Assembly (NCBI GenBank): GCA_040390855.1
Contig: JAZJXO010000014.1
Span: 1-64,000 of the forward strand
Length of the DNA: 64,000 nucleotides
Reading direction: 5' to 3'
DNA from: Parvibaculum sp040390855
Lineage (GTDB): Bacteria > Pseudomonadota > Alphaproteobacteria > Parvibaculales > Parvibaculaceae
The translations under genes were made by a program, and so were the position numbers. The stretch's first letter is position 1, and each line of letters opens with the position of its first letter. Below are positions 51,692-60,814 of the stretch, piece by piece. Below the pieces are notes generated by a model. That model was not told the origin of the DNA. It did not search any database and saw nothing but the letters and a program-made list of their open reading frames with translations.

Positions 51692-52426
51692 ATGGACAAC
51701 GCACTTCTCATCGGTCTTTCAAGGCAGTCCGCCATGGCGCGGGAGATGTCGACCATTGCGAACAATCTCGCCAACATGAACACGACGGGCTTCAAAGGGT
51801 CGAGCATGTTGTTCGACGAGTATCTGATGCCGACTGCCAGCGAAGACAGCCCCGACAAAACGCTCTCATTCGTGCAGGACTACGGCCAGTTCCGCAACAT
51901 GAGCGACGGCGAGATGAAGTCCACGGGCAATCCGCTCGACGTTGCCATCTCTGGCGAAGGCATGTTCTCGGTCCAGACACCGCAAGGCATACAATATACA
52001 CGCGTCGGTCATTTCCAGATCAACGATCAGGGTCAACTCGTCACCGAACAGGGTATGCCGGTCCTCGGTGACTCAGGTACGCCACTGACCTTCACCAAGG
52101 ACGAAGGCACGATCAACATTGCCCGCGACGGCACTGTTTCGACCGAGCAGAACGGCCAGCGCGGCAAGATCAGCCTCGTGACCTTCGGCAATATGCAAGA
52201 GCTGAAAGCCAATGGCGACGGGCTCTATTCAACCACACAGACCCCCACACCGGTCACTGAACCCCGCATGGCGCAGGGCTCGATTGAAGGGTCGAACGTC
52301 AATTCCATCGTCGAGATGACAAACATGATTGATGTGCAGCGCGCCTATATCAGCGCTGCCAAACTCGTGCAGACAGCCGACGACATGCGCGCCAAAGCGA
52401 TCTCGCAGATCACCGGCGCAGCCTGA
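51692..52426 (+). CDS. flgF: Proximal rod protein FlgF
   Basis: This 244-residue rod protein has the N-terminal motif A-N-N-L-A-N-M-N-T-T-G-F-K near residue 28, a middle domain with G-E-G-M-F-S-V-Q-T and a C-terminal helix V-D-V-Q-R-A-Y type segment. flgG follows after 61 bp, and the operon flgF-flgG-flgA-flgH is driven by the sigma-54 site. Confidence 0.96.
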   Translation: MDNALLIGLSRQSAMAREMSTIANNLANMNTTGFKGSSMLFDEYLMPTASEDSPDKTLSFVQDYGQFRNMSDGEMKSTGNPLDVAISGEGMFSVQTPQGIQYTRVGHFQINDQGQLVTEQGMPVLGDSGTPLTFTKDEGTINIARDGTVSTEQNGQRGKISLVTFGNMQELKANGDGLYSTTQTPTPVTEPRMAQGSIEGSNVNSIVEMTNMIDVQRAYISAAKLVQTADDMRAKAISQITGAA

Positions 52427-52487
52427 AACAAATACTGATCCGATTTCGTCATTCACTCGATAGACAAGCAAGCCAAGGAATAAATCA

Positions 52488-53273
52488 ATGCAGTCGCTCA
52501 GCATCGCCGCCACAGGCATGATGGCCCAACAGCTCAATGTCGAGGTAATCTCGAACAACATCGCCAACATGAGCACAACGGGTTTCAAGCGCCAGCACGC
52601 CGAGTTTCAGGACCTGCTCTATCAGAACCTGCGCCGGGTCGGAACCAATTCGTCAGACAGCGGCACGATTGTCCCGTCAGGTGTGCAGATCGGTCTCGGT
52701 GTGAAAACCGCTGCCGTCTCTCGCGTGATGACGCAGGGCGACATGAACAACACCGGCAACAAACTCGACCTCGCCATTCAGGGGCGCGGCTATTTTCGCA
52801 TCACCATGCCGAGCGGCACGGATGCCTATACGCGTGCCGGTAATTTCCAGTTGAGCCCCGAAGGCCAGATCGTCACAACGGACGGCTATCCGGTCGCCCC
52901 CGGCATCACCATTCCGCCGGAAGCGACCGACATCACGATCAGCAAGGACGGTCAGGTACAGGCGACGATTCCCGGCCAGACGACACCGCAAATCGTTGGC
53001 CAGCTTGAACTCTCGAGTTTTCAGAACGAAGCGGGCCTCGATCCGCAGGGTGACAATCTCTTCATCGAAACCGCCGCGAGCGGAACGCCGACAACGGGCG
53101 CGCCTTCGTCAACCGGCTTCGGCGGTGTGCAACAGGGCTTTCTCGAAACATCGAACGTCAATGCCGTGACGGAAATCTCGGACCTCATCACAGCGCAGCG
53201 TGCATATGAAATGAACGCCAAGATCATCACCGCGTCTGACGAAATGATGCAGACAACATCGAACCTCAAGTAA
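52488..53273 (+). CDS. flgG: Distal rod protein FlgG
   Basis: This 261-residue distal rod protein has S-N-N-I-A-N-M-S-T-T-G-F-K near residue 23, the Q-G-R-G-Y-F middle block and the C-terminal S-D-L-I-T-A-Q-R-A-Y-E-M-N-A-K helix. These are the diagnostic FlgG features. Confidence 0.97.
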   Translation: MQSLSIAATGMMAQQLNVEVISNNIANMSTTGFKRQHAEFQDLLYQNLRRVGTNSSDSGTIVPSGVQIGLGVKTAAVSRVMTQGDMNNTGNKLDLAIQGRGYFRITMPSGTDAYTRAGNFQLSPEGQIVTTDGYPVAPGITIPPEATDITISKDGQVQATIPGQTTPQIVGQLELSSFQNEAGLDPQGDNLFIETAASGTPTTGAPSSTGFGGVQQGFLETSNVNAVTEISDLITAQRAYEMNAKIITASDEMMQTTSNLK

Positions 53274-53290
53274 TCACACTCTAAGTGGAC

Positions 53291-54304
53291 ATGTTGAAAA
53301 TGCGTCTTCGTTCGAACCTTAAAGCTCTCGCCCTCGTCCCCGCGCTTCTCGTCGCCGGTGCCTTTGCGTGCGAAGCTGCCGAACTCAACACCAACGCCTC
53401 GGTTGCCCGCGACGTGGTCACGCTCGGCGATGTGTTTGATAATGCAGGCGATGCCGCCGATGTAATCGTCGTCGCCGCGCCTGCGCCCGGCGCAAGCATC
53501 GACATTTCCATCTCGAAAATCTCCCTGCTCGCACGTCGCAACGGCCTTGCCTGGCGCAACACAACGGGCCTCACGCATATCGCCGTGTCACGTGCCGGTG
53601 TCGCTGTTCCCGATGCCGATGTATCCGCCGCCATCGTCAGTGCCATCAAGCAAAATACGCCGTCGCTTCTCCCGACAACGGCCATGCAGGTCGACTTCAC
53701 CGGCGGCATTTCGGGCCTCGAAGTCGGCGAACAGGACACACCGACCGTCAAGGTCGAGCAGATTTCGTTCAACGCCCGCAACGGCAGCTTCGACGCCGTT
53801 GTCCGCGCCCCCGCCGACAGTGCCAACGCGCCGCTGCGCCGCGTCGTCGGTCGTGCCTATGCGGTCGCTGACATTCCGGTGCTGCTGCGTGACGTGACAC
53901 CCGGCACTGTCGTCAACGCTGGGGACGTTCAGTGGATCAAACTGCCCGCCACACGCGTCAGCAACAATGTCATCACCACCGCCGAAAATCTCGTCGGCAT
54001 GTCGCCACGCTACCCTGTCCGCGCCGGTGAACCCGTGCGCCTTTCAGACATGCAGATGCCTGTCGCGGTTATCAAGGGTGCCATTGTCGACATGAACTAT
54101 TCAACCGGCGCGCTCACCCTGCTCGCCCGTGGCCGCGCACTACAGAACGGCGCCATCGGCGATACAATCGACATTCTCAATCCGCGCTCCAACCGCACGG
54201 TTCAAGGTGTCATCGAAGGTCCGAACCGTGTGCGTATCGACAATCTGACCGCACCGAAAATACAGGCGGGGACCGCTCCGCAAAACATCGACCTGAAATC
54301 CTGA
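53291..54304 (+). CDS. flgA: P-ring assembly chaperone FlgA
   Basis: This 337-residue periplasmic protein has an N-terminal signal peptide (ending A-F-A-C-E-A-A), a middle region, and a SAF domain plus C-terminal FlgA domain (R-D-V-T-P-G-T-V-V-N-A-G-D-V near residue 205 and G-D-T-I-D-I-L-N near 300). It is a chaperone for FlgI when the P ring is built. It is longer than enteric FlgA, as is usual in alphaproteobacteria. I place the start at ATG 53291. A GTG two codons earlier is possible. Confidence 0.92.
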   Translation: MLKMRLRSNLKALALVPALLVAGAFACEAAELNTNASVARDVVTLGDVFDNAGDAADVIVVAAPAPGASIDISISKISLLARRNGLAWRNTTGLTHIAVSRAGVAVPDADVSAAIVSAIKQNTPSLLPTTAMQVDFTGGISGLEVGEQDTPTVKVEQISFNARNGSFDAVVRAPADSANAPLRRVVGRAYAVADIPVLLRDVTPGTVVNAGDVQWIKLPATRVSNNVITTAENLVGMSPRYPVRAGEPVRLSDMQMPVAVIKGAIVDMNYSTGALTLLARGRALQNGAIGDTIDILNPRSNRTVQGVIEGPNRVRIDNLTAPKIQAGTAPQNIDLKS

Positions 54305-54356
54305 TCTTAAAATTCGCGCTGATACGCAACACTTTCTTCGTTCACAGAGGCCCCGT

Positions 54357-55109
54357 ATGTTCATCCGTCGTTTCATTGGTTTTGCTGCCATTGCCTCGCT
54401 TGCCGCCTCGCTCGGCGCCTGCAGTGCGCTTGATCGCGTCCAAAACATCGGCGCTGCGCCAGCACTCGCGCCGATCGCCAACCCGACAGCACAAGCGGGC
54501 TATCGCCCTGTCAGTATGCCGATGCCCGCGCCTGAACAGGTGGTCTACGAACCCAATTCGCTGTGGCGCTCCGGTTCGCGCGCCTTCTTCCGCGATCAGC
54601 GTGCCGCCCGCATCGGTGATATTCTCACTGTCATCATCAACATTTCAGACAGCGCCAAAGTCAACAACGCGACGAAGCGCGCGCGCGCCAATTCTGAATC
54701 CGCAGGCGCACCGAATTTCTTCGGACTTGAATCACAGTTGAGCAAGGTTCTGCCTGAAGCTGTTGACCCCGCCGCGCTTGTCGATGTGACAAGCGACGGA
54801 TCGAGCGCCGGTTCGGGTTCTGTTGACCGCAAGGAAAGCGTCGAACTCACAGTCGCCGCCGTCGTCACACAAGTTCTGCCGAACGGCAATCTCGTCATCG
54901 AGGGTCGTCAGGAAGTACGCGTCAATTTCGAAGTCCGCGAATTGCTCGTCGCCGGTATCGTGCGTCCGGAAGATATTTCCAGCATCAACACGATCCAGCA
55001 CACACAGATCGCCGAAGCACGCATCTCATACGGCGGACGTGGTCAGCTTACAGACGTTCAGCAGCCCCGCTACGGCCAGCAGCTCTATGACGTGATCATG
55101 CCTTTCTAA
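54357..55109 (+). CDS. flgH: L-ring lipoprotein FlgH
   Basis: This 250-residue outer-membrane protein forms the L ring. It has a lipoprotein signal with L-G-A-C as the lipobox at about residues 19-22, the family block S-L-W-R-S-G-S-R-A-F-F near 62 and G-D-I-L-T-V near 81, and a C-terminal strand ending V-I-M-P-F. It is the last gene of the flgF operon and is followed by a terminator. Confidence 0.96.
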   Translation: MFIRRFIGFAAIASLAASLGACSALDRVQNIGAAPALAPIANPTAQAGYRPVSMPMPAPEQVVYEPNSLWRSGSRAFFRDQRAARIGDILTVIINISDSAKVNNATKRARANSESAGAPNFFGLESQLSKVLPEAVDPAALVDVTSDGSSAGSGSVDRKESVELTVAAVVTQVLPNGNLVIEGRQEVRVNFEVRELLVAGIVRPEDISSINTIQHTQIAEARISYGGRGQLTDVQQPRYGQQLYDVIMPF

Positions 55110-55172
55110 AAAACTATATCCCTGAGGTGGGATTGGGCTTCCGGACGCCCGGATGTACGGCTCCGGAAATGC

Positions 55173-55204
55173 AAAACGCGGCACTCGCAAGAGGGCCGCG
55201 TTTT
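55173..55204. terminator. Bidirectional terminator
   Basis: AAAACGCGGC and GCCGCGTTTT pair perfectly between the converging flgH and dksA genes. Confidence 0.85.
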
Positions 55205-55255
55205 CGCTTTGCGGAAAATCAGAAACGGGGACAGGCACGTTAAGGGCCGCCCCAC

Positions 55256-55672
55256 TCAATCGTCGCGATAGACCTTCTCGCGGCGTTCGTGGCGTTCCTG
55301 CGCTTCGATCGACAGGGTGGCAATCGGGCGGGCGTCGAGACGTTTCAAACTGATCGGCTCGCCCGTCTCTTCACAATAACCGTATGTCCCCTCTTCGACG
55401 CGGCGGAGCGCGGCGTCAATCTTGGACACGAGTTTGCGCTGACGGTCACGCGTGCGCAGTTCCAGTGATCGCTCCGTTTCGGACGTGGCTCTGTCCGTCA
55501 GATCGGGGTGATGCGTGGTTTCTTCCTGAAGATGCTGAAGCGTCTCGCGGTTTTCCACGAGAATGTCTTCTTTCCACTTTTCGAGCTTGCGTCGAAAGTA
55601 TTCCCTCTGCCGCTTGTTCATAAACGGCTCGTCATCGGAAGGCATATAGCCCTTAGGCAACCGTACAACCAT
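55256..55672 (-). CDS. dksA: RNA polymerase-binding factor DksA, zinc-site cysteines lost
   Basis: This 138-residue DksA/TraR-family protein has a long coiled coil (about residues 20-100) with the acidic tip (D-L-T-D-R-A-T-S-E), followed by the globular domain. The zinc finger normally has four cysteines (C-x2-C-N17-C-x2-C). Here only the first is present (Y-G-Y-C-E-E-T-G), and the others are T, S and A. This degenerate form is known in several alphaproteobacteria. It would bind the RNA polymerase secondary channel and act with ppGpp. Confidence 0.9.
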   Translation of the reverse strand: MVVRLPKGYMPSDDEPFMNKRQREYFRRKLEKWKEDILVENRETLQHLQEETTHHPDLTDRATSETERSLELRTRDRQRKLVSKIDAALRRVEEGTYGYCEETGEPISLKRLDARPIATLSIEAQERHERREKVYRDD

Positions 55673-55883
55673 GCGCCTTCATCTCTCCTGAGACGGCCCC
55701 ATTACGCAGAGGCCCTATAGAAAACGCGGCGGAGTATAGGGAGACAGATTAAGATTCTCAACCGTTCTGGAACCTCGCCCACAGATCCCCTTAACCACCT
55801 GAAATCTAACCTATATTTCGATAAGGCTAGTGCGATTCGGAAATCCGCGCATAGACCTAAGGATCAGGTTTTTGCGGCTTGTG

Positions 55884-56315
55884 TTAATCTTTGGGGAAGT
55901 TGCCGAACTTGGCCAGCTCGACGCGGGCGCGCAATTCGATGTGGTCGAGAATGTCGGCGAGATCAGGATCGCGGACCTGCGCCTGCTGGTTTTCAACGAC
56001 ATGAAGGAGGCGGGTGAGTTTGGCTTCGGGCACCTGCCCGCTCAGGATCGACAGTTTGATATCGTCGAGAATATCGAGCATCTGTTCACCGCGCGCCATG
56101 GCACGACGCGGTGACGAGGTGGCGTCGTTGAGCCCGCCCGTTTCCTGAAGCGCCAGCAGACTGTCCACGGCGGTCAGAGACGATGTGGCACCAAGACCCG
56201 CAACTCCACGGCCTTCTTCAGCATCGCTCACGGCAAAGCCCGACCCCGCACCGCGGGCGGAGACGCCACGCTTTGCCGTTGTCGAACCGATCTGGCGGCT
56301 GGCGCCAATCTTCAT
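55884..56315 (-). CDS. fliX: Flagellar assembly regulator FliX
   Basis: This 143-residue protein matches FliX, with a Gly/Ala/Ser-rich N-terminal half, P-R-R-A-M-A-R-G-E-Q-M-L-D-I-L-D near residue 72 and a C-terminal D-L-A-D-I-L-D-H-I-E-L-R-A-R-V-E-L-A-K-like helix. In Caulobacter FliX couples early basal-body assembly to the sigma-54 activator FlbD. It is divergent from flgI, and a perfect CtrA box stands 72 bp before its start. Confidence 0.9.
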   Translation of the reverse strand: MKIGASRQIGSTTAKRGVSARGAGSGFAVSDAEEGRGVAGLGATSSLTAVDSLLALQETGGLNDATSSPRRAMARGEQMLDILDDIKLSILSGQVPEAKLTRLLHVVENQQAQVRDPDLADILDHIELRARVELAKFGNFPKD

Positions 56316-56386
56316 TGCTTTGCCCCTTGAGCCCCGACCGCAAAACGTGATACGGCCATCTGAAAGGACACTCTGACCAAGAAATC

Positions 56387-56401
56387 TTAAGGCGGTGTTA
56401 A
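56387..56401. promoter_or_regulatory. CtrA box, perfect match, before fliX
   Basis: TTAA-GGCGGTG-TTAA lies in the fliX/flgI divergent region, 72 bp before fliX. It is a perfect match to the CtrA consensus. Confidence 0.7.
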
Positions 56402-56549
56402 GCCTAAAAAAGCGTAGCGGAAGATATTGCCGGGTGAGCGGAAAGACCTGCCACCAAGGACCGTAAACGCCCTGTGGCCGCCATCTGTAAATAATAATTT
56501 ATATGAATAAAATCAATTGGTTAATTCGGAAAACCGGAACCGCAGCAAG

Positions 56550-56564
56550 TGGCACGGATTTCGC
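56550..56564 (+). promoter_or_regulatory. Sigma-54 promoter of the flgI operon
   Basis: TGGCACG-GATT-TCGCT has a perfect -24 box and one mismatch in the -12 box, 43 bp before the flgI ATG. Confidence 0.7.
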
Positions 56565-56606
56565 TTACTAAGCCGTGTGTCATTCCGCGAGCAGACGGTT
56601 TTTTGA

Positions 56607-57746
56607 ATGTTCAGGCTTTTCGCCAACCTCTTCCGCCCCTTTATGAAGCTCACCGCCTTCGCTCTGGCGGTGTCTTTTGCCGTGGCGCTTCCCGCCAATG
56701 CCGCCTCGCGCGTCAAGGACATCGTCGATGTCGAAGGCGTCCGTGACAACCTGCTCGTGGGTTACGGGCTCGTCGTCGGCCTCAACGGCACAGGTGACAC
56801 GCTACGCAACGCCCCGTTCACCCAGCAGAGCCTGATCGCCATGCTCGAACGCCTCGGAGTCAACACGCGCGGCACGCAGTTAAAGACAGACAACGTCGCC
56901 GCCGTCATGGTGACTGCCAGCCTCCCCGCCTTCTCGACACAGGGCACACATATCGACATCACCGTGAGCGCGCTGGGCGACGCCACCAACCTGCAGGGCG
57001 GCGTTCTGCTCGTCACCCCGCTGATGGGCGCCGATGGTCAGGTTTACGCTGTGGCACAAGGCTCTGTCGCAACGGGCGGTTTCGCTGCTCAGGGCGAAGG
57101 TGCTTCCGTTGTGCGCGGCGTACCGACCAATGGCCGCATCGCCAACGGCGCCATCGTCGAACGCGAAATCGACTTCAAGCTGGCTGATCTCAAGACGCTG
57201 CGCCTCTCGCTGCGCAATCCGGACCTGACGACCGCCGTGCGCGTGGCTGACGCCATCAACTCCTATCTCGGCAATAACACGGCGACCGCCGACAATCCGA
57301 CAACGGTTCAGCTCGTCGTGCCCGCCTCTTATGCAGGGAATGTCGTGAACCTGCTGACAGACATCGAGCAGCTTCGCGTCGAGCCCGATCTGCCCGCCCG
57401 CGTCGTCATCGACGAAGGCTCCGGTATCATCGTCATGGGTCAGGACGTCCGCGTCAGCAAAGTCGCCATCGCACAGGGCAACCTGACCATCAGCGTCACC
57501 GAAACCCCGCAGGTGAGCCAGCCCGCCCCCTTCTCCGAGAACGGCCAGACCGTTGTCGTGCCCCGCACATCCGTCGCGGTGGACGAGGAAAAAGGCCGCA
57601 AACTGGCGCTTGTGGACGGCAGCATCAGCCTGAAAGAACTTGTCGACGGGCTCAATGCACTGGGCGTTAACCCACGCGACATGATCAGCATTCTGCAAGC
57701 GATCAAAGCCGCCGGTGCCCTTCAGGCCGAAATCGAGGTCATGTGA
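56607..57746 (+). CDS. flgI: P-ring protein FlgI
   Basis: This 379-residue protein forms the P ring around the rod in the periplasm. It has a signal peptide ending A-N-A-A, then the diagnostic R-V-K-D-I-V-D-V-E-G and G-Y-G-L-V-V-G-L-N-G-T-G-D near residue 50. The C-terminus ends A-L-Q-A-E-I-E-V-M. Its stop codon overlaps the start of the next gene (TGATG). Confidence 0.97.
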   Translation: MFRLFANLFRPFMKLTAFALAVSFAVALPANAASRVKDIVDVEGVRDNLLVGYGLVVGLNGTGDTLRNAPFTQQSLIAMLERLGVNTRGTQLKTDNVAAVMVTASLPAFSTQGTHIDITVSALGDATNLQGGVLLVTPLMGADGQVYAVAQGSVATGGFAAQGEGASVVRGVPTNGRIANGAIVEREIDFKLADLKTLRLSLRNPDLTTAVRVADAINSYLGNNTATADNPTTVQLVVPASYAGNVVNLLTDIEQLRVEPDLPARVVIDEGSGIIVMGQDVRVSKVAIAQGNLTISVTETPQVSQPAPFSENGQTVVVPRTSVAVDEEKGRKLALVDGSISLKELVDGLNALGVNPRDMISILQAIKAAGALQAEIEVM

Positions 57747-58060
57747 TGAACGCCGCCGCCGCTCAGGGCCCGCTGGCGCAGTCATATATGCAGGCCGCTT
57801 TGCCCAAAGCGACCCAGCACAAAGATGCGCGCGCCTGGGCAACGGCACAGGATTTCGAAGCCCAGTTCATGTCCTCCATGGCCCAGTCCATGTTCGAAGG
57901 CATCGAAACCGACCCGACTTTCGGCGGCGGTGAAGGCGAAGACACATTCCGCTCCATGCTTGTCAGCCAATACGGCAAGGAAATGAGCAAAGCCGGGGGC
58001 ATCGGCATTGCCGACCAGATTTACGGTGAAATCCTCAAACTTCAGGAGATGAGCCGGTGA
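57746..58060 (+). CDS. flgJ: Rod-binding protein (FlgJ N-terminal domain only)
   Basis: This 104-residue protein is the rod-cap part of FlgJ, with D-F-E-A-Q-F-M-S-S-M and F-R-S-M-L-V-S-Q-Y-G-K-E-M-S-K-like segments. The muramidase half of enteric FlgJ is absent, as in most alphaproteobacteria, so another enzyme must open the peptidoglycan. The ATG at 57746 overlaps the flgI stop, and the next gene begins within its last codon. Confidence 0.92.
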   Translation: MNAAAAQGPLAQSYMQAALPKATQHKDARAWATAQDFEAQFMSSMAQSMFEGIETDPTFGGGEGEDTFRSMLVSQYGKEMSKAGGIGIADQIYGEILKLQEMSR

Positions 58061-58524
58061 GCACGCCGTCCCGCCTGTCCGCGACCGATCTGAGCCCCGC
58101 CGAACTTGTCGAGCGGGTTTTGCTTCTCAGCACCCGGCTTCTCGACGTGATCACGCGCGAAACAGAGATGCTTGAAGCCAACCAGCTCCTCAAAATCGGG
58201 GAATTGCAGGACGAGAAGATCCGCCTCGCCAATGATTACGCACTGGATATTCAGGCGATCAGCCGTCGCAAGGAACTGATCGACCGCGCCCCTGCCGAGA
58301 AAATCAGCCGCCTCAAGGCGACAATGGTGAAGCTCGACACAGCTCTCGTCCGCAACCGCAATGTGCTGGGCGCAGCCAAATCCGTGTCCGAACGCATTTT
58401 GAAATCCGTGGCCGACACTGTCAACGAACACAAGGCCCCGACGCTTGGCTATGGCCGCAATGCCGCCATGACATCACGCGCCAGCCACCGTTCAGCCGCT
58501 ATCGCACTGGACAGCCGCGTCTGA
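58057..58524 (+). CDS. FlgN-like flagellar chaperone
   Basis: This 155-residue helical protein begins at GTG 58057 and overlaps the flgJ stop by 4 bp. Its first 110 residues form the long antiparallel helices of FlgN/FliT-type chaperones (L-L-S-T-R-L-L-D-V-I-T-R-E-T-E-M-L-E-like). FlgN guards hook-filament junction proteins before export. The C-terminal 40 residues are Ser/Ala/Arg-rich. Position and length support the call, since sequence similarity in this family is low. Confidence 0.7.
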   Translation: MSTPSRLSATDLSPAELVERVLLLSTRLLDVITRETEMLEANQLLKIGELQDEKIRLANDYALDIQAISRRKELIDRAPAEKISRLKATMVKLDTALVRNRNVLGAAKSVSERILKSVADTVNEHKAPTLGYGRNAAMTSRASHRSAAIALDSRV

Positions 58525-58538
58525 ACAATTCGTAAAAA

Positions 58539-58553
58539 TTAACCAAAAACTAA
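58539..58553. promoter_or_regulatory. CtrA-like site, one mismatch, before the glycosyltransferase-like gene
   Basis: TTAA-N7-CTAA lies 49 bp before the ATG at 58602. It matches the form seen at 43261 and 48343. Confidence 0.35.
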
Positions 58554-58601
58554 CCCTGTTGCGACAAGGTCAGTATACTGGGCATATCGAAGGGCAACAC
58601 C

Positions 58602-60581
58602 ATGGCAAGCGCCGCAACGAAGAGAAAAAACGGACTGGCGGGTTCGACGTCGAACAAGATCGACAAAATTCTGGCTGGTGCCGTGACACTTCAGGCGCAG
58701 GGCATGATGACGGAGGCCGAAAGCCTCTATCGCAAATTGCTCAAGCGTTTTCCCGGCCATCCGGGCACGCTGCGCCTTCTCGCCATCCTGACCCATCAGA
58801 CCGGCCGCAGCACGGAAGAGTCGATCAAATATCTGCGCGACGCGCTCAAAGCCGATCCGGACTTTGCGCTCGCACACAAGAACATCGCCTATCTTCTCGC
58901 CAAGGAGGGTCGTGTTGACGAAGCCATCTTCCATTTCTCGGAAGCCGCCCGCCTTCTCGCCGATGATATTGAATGCCGCCTCGAAATCGCCCGCCTCCTC
59001 GATGAAAGCGGCGACCATGACGACGCGCTTGAGGTCTATCGCGAGGTTATAGCGATCAATGATCAGGACTCCCGCGCCTTTCGCGGCATCGGCAAAATCC
59101 TGTCTGTGAGCACCGATGACAATGACGTCGCCGAATCCGTGGACGCATTGCATAAAGCCATGGCGCTCTCGCCGGACGATCACATCACTGTTCTCCATGC
59201 CGCAACGCTTTTTGCGACCATGAAAAAGACAGATGAAGCGATTGCCGCCTTTGAAAGCGCGATCAAACTTGATCCCAACTCACACGAAGCCTTTTTTTCT
59301 TTCGCCAATATCATGCGCGATAACGGCCACACGCAACGCGCCGTTGACCTTTTCTCACGTGCTATCGAGATCAAACCAGACTATGCCGCTGCTTATAGCA
59401 ATCTCGGCAATATGCTGGCGGACAATGCGATGCTCGAAGAAGGCATAGCCTGCGCCAAACAGGCGATCACGCTGCGCCCCGATCTTGTAGAGGCACACAA
59501 CAATCTGGGTTCGGCGCTGCAAAATGCCTGTCTCCCTGCTGAAGCCCTTGAAGCCTACACAACCGCTCTGACATTGCGCCCCAATGACGACGCTGTGCTC
59601 TGGAACTTCGCGCTCTGCCTTCTCGCCACCGGCCAGATCGAAAACGGCTGGGACATTTACGGCTACGGCTTTGCCAGCGGACAACGCAAACCCTATCGCC
59701 CCTTCCCCGGCCTGATCTGGCAGGGCGAAGACCTGAGCAATAAAACCATTATGATCACGCGCGAACAGGGCGTGGGCGATGACCTGCGTTTCTCGACCTG
59801 CTTTCACGATGTCGTCGCGATGGCCAAACACGTCATCATCGAAACAGACCGCCGCCTCGTCGATATTTATCAGCGCACATGGCCGCAAGCGACCGTGCGC
59901 GCCGAAACAGGACGCTCGACCGGCTTGCTGACCTATAAAGACGGCGAAGTCGATTTCGACTACACGGCACCCGCCGGCATGATCGCCGCACACCTGCGCC
60001 GCTCGCGCACCTCCTTCCCGAGCGACAGCCGTCCGCTTCTCGCCGATCCGGTTCTCCGCCGAAACGCCCGTACATGGCTCGACAGCCTCGGCGCGGGCCC
60101 GAAGATCGGCCTGACATGGCGTTCGGGGTTACGCACGCCGCTGCGTGACATCATGGCGACCGATCCGATCAACTGGGCCGCCCTTCGGAATGTCGAAGGT
60201 GCGAAGCTCATCAACCTGCAATTCGGCTTTCCGGCAGACGAAATCCGCGAGGCGGCTGAAAAGCACGGGCTGACGATCCATGAAATGCCGGGCCTCGACT
60301 GCCACAATGATCTTGCGGGCACGGCGGCTCTCACCGCAGAGCTTGATTACGTCACCGGTCTCTGGAATGCGGCCACCGAAATGGCCGGGGCGCTCGGTGT
60401 GCGCGGCATCATCTATATGCCGGCCCATCATCCGATGCAGCTCGGCCTCGGCATCCTGCCATGGCATCCGAGCCTGCGGACCTATTCGGTCATGCCGGGC
60501 TTTGACCGCAAGGACCTCGTCGAAAGCATTGTCAATGACCTCCGCGAGATCCATGCCCAGAAGGCCGGGATAAAGGTCTGA
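58602..60581 (+). CDS. TPR glycosyltransferase-like protein, probable flagellin modifier
   Basis: This 659-residue protein has about eight TPR repeats at about residues 25-330 (for example A-E-A-L-E-A-Y-T-T-A-L-T-L-R-P-N) and a C-terminal GT-B-like domain at about 350-650 with G-E-D-L-S-N-K-T-I-M-I-T-R-E-Q-G-V-G-D and G-P-K-I-G-L-T-W-R-S-G. This is the layout of FlmG, the Caulobacter transferase that loads a nonulosonic sugar onto flagellin, which its TPR part recognises. It lies directly before two flagellin genes. No sugar biosynthesis genes are in the window. Confidence 0.7.
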   Translation: MASAATKRKNGLAGSTSNKIDKILAGAVTLQAQGMMTEAESLYRKLLKRFPGHPGTLRLLAILTHQTGRSTEESIKYLRDALKADPDFALAHKNIAYLLAKEGRVDEAIFHFSEAARLLADDIECRLEIARLLDESGDHDDALEVYREVIAINDQDSRAFRGIGKILSVSTDDNDVAESVDALHKAMALSPDDHITVLHAATLFATMKKTDEAIAAFESAIKLDPNSHEAFFSFANIMRDNGHTQRAVDLFSRAIEIKPDYAAAYSNLGNMLADNAMLEEGIACAKQAITLRPDLVEAHNNLGSALQNACLPAEALEAYTTALTLRPNDDAVLWNFALCLLATGQIENGWDIYGYGFASGQRKPYRPFPGLIWQGEDLSNKTIMITREQGVGDDLRFSTCFHDVVAMAKHVIIETDRRLVDIYQRTWPQATVRAETGRSTGLLTYKDGEVDFDYTAPAGMIAAHLRRSRTSFPSDSRPLLADPVLRRNARTWLDSLGAGPKIGLTWRSGLRTPLRDIMATDPINWAALRNVEGAKLINLQFGFPADEIREAAEKHGLTIHEMPGLDCHNDLAGTAALTAELDYVTGLWNAATEMAGALGVRGIIYMPAHHPMQLGLGILPWHPSLRTYSVMPGFDRKDLVESIVNDLREIHAQKAGIKV

Positions 60582-60659
60582 ATGTACAAAATGCCGGTCG
60601 GCTCGCCTTCGTCAGCCCTCTGAACGTCTGAAATTCCCGCCTTTAAGAAAAAATTTTTC

Positions 60660-60694
60660 ATACCGGAGATGCGCAAGCCTCTCCGGTATTTTTC
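60660..60694 (+). terminator. Terminator of the glycosyltransferase-like gene
   Basis: ATACCGGAGA and TCTCCGGTAT pair perfectly around a 10-base loop and are followed by TTTTCTG. Confidence 0.85.
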
Positions 60695-60814
60695 TGTCCG
60701 GAGATCGCGAGGGGCAACTTATCCCCAGGCAATAATTTCCCGCACCGGCACGGCTTGCCCTTGGTGAATATGGCGTAAACATGTTAAGTTATTGATTTAT
60801 ATAGATTTATGATC

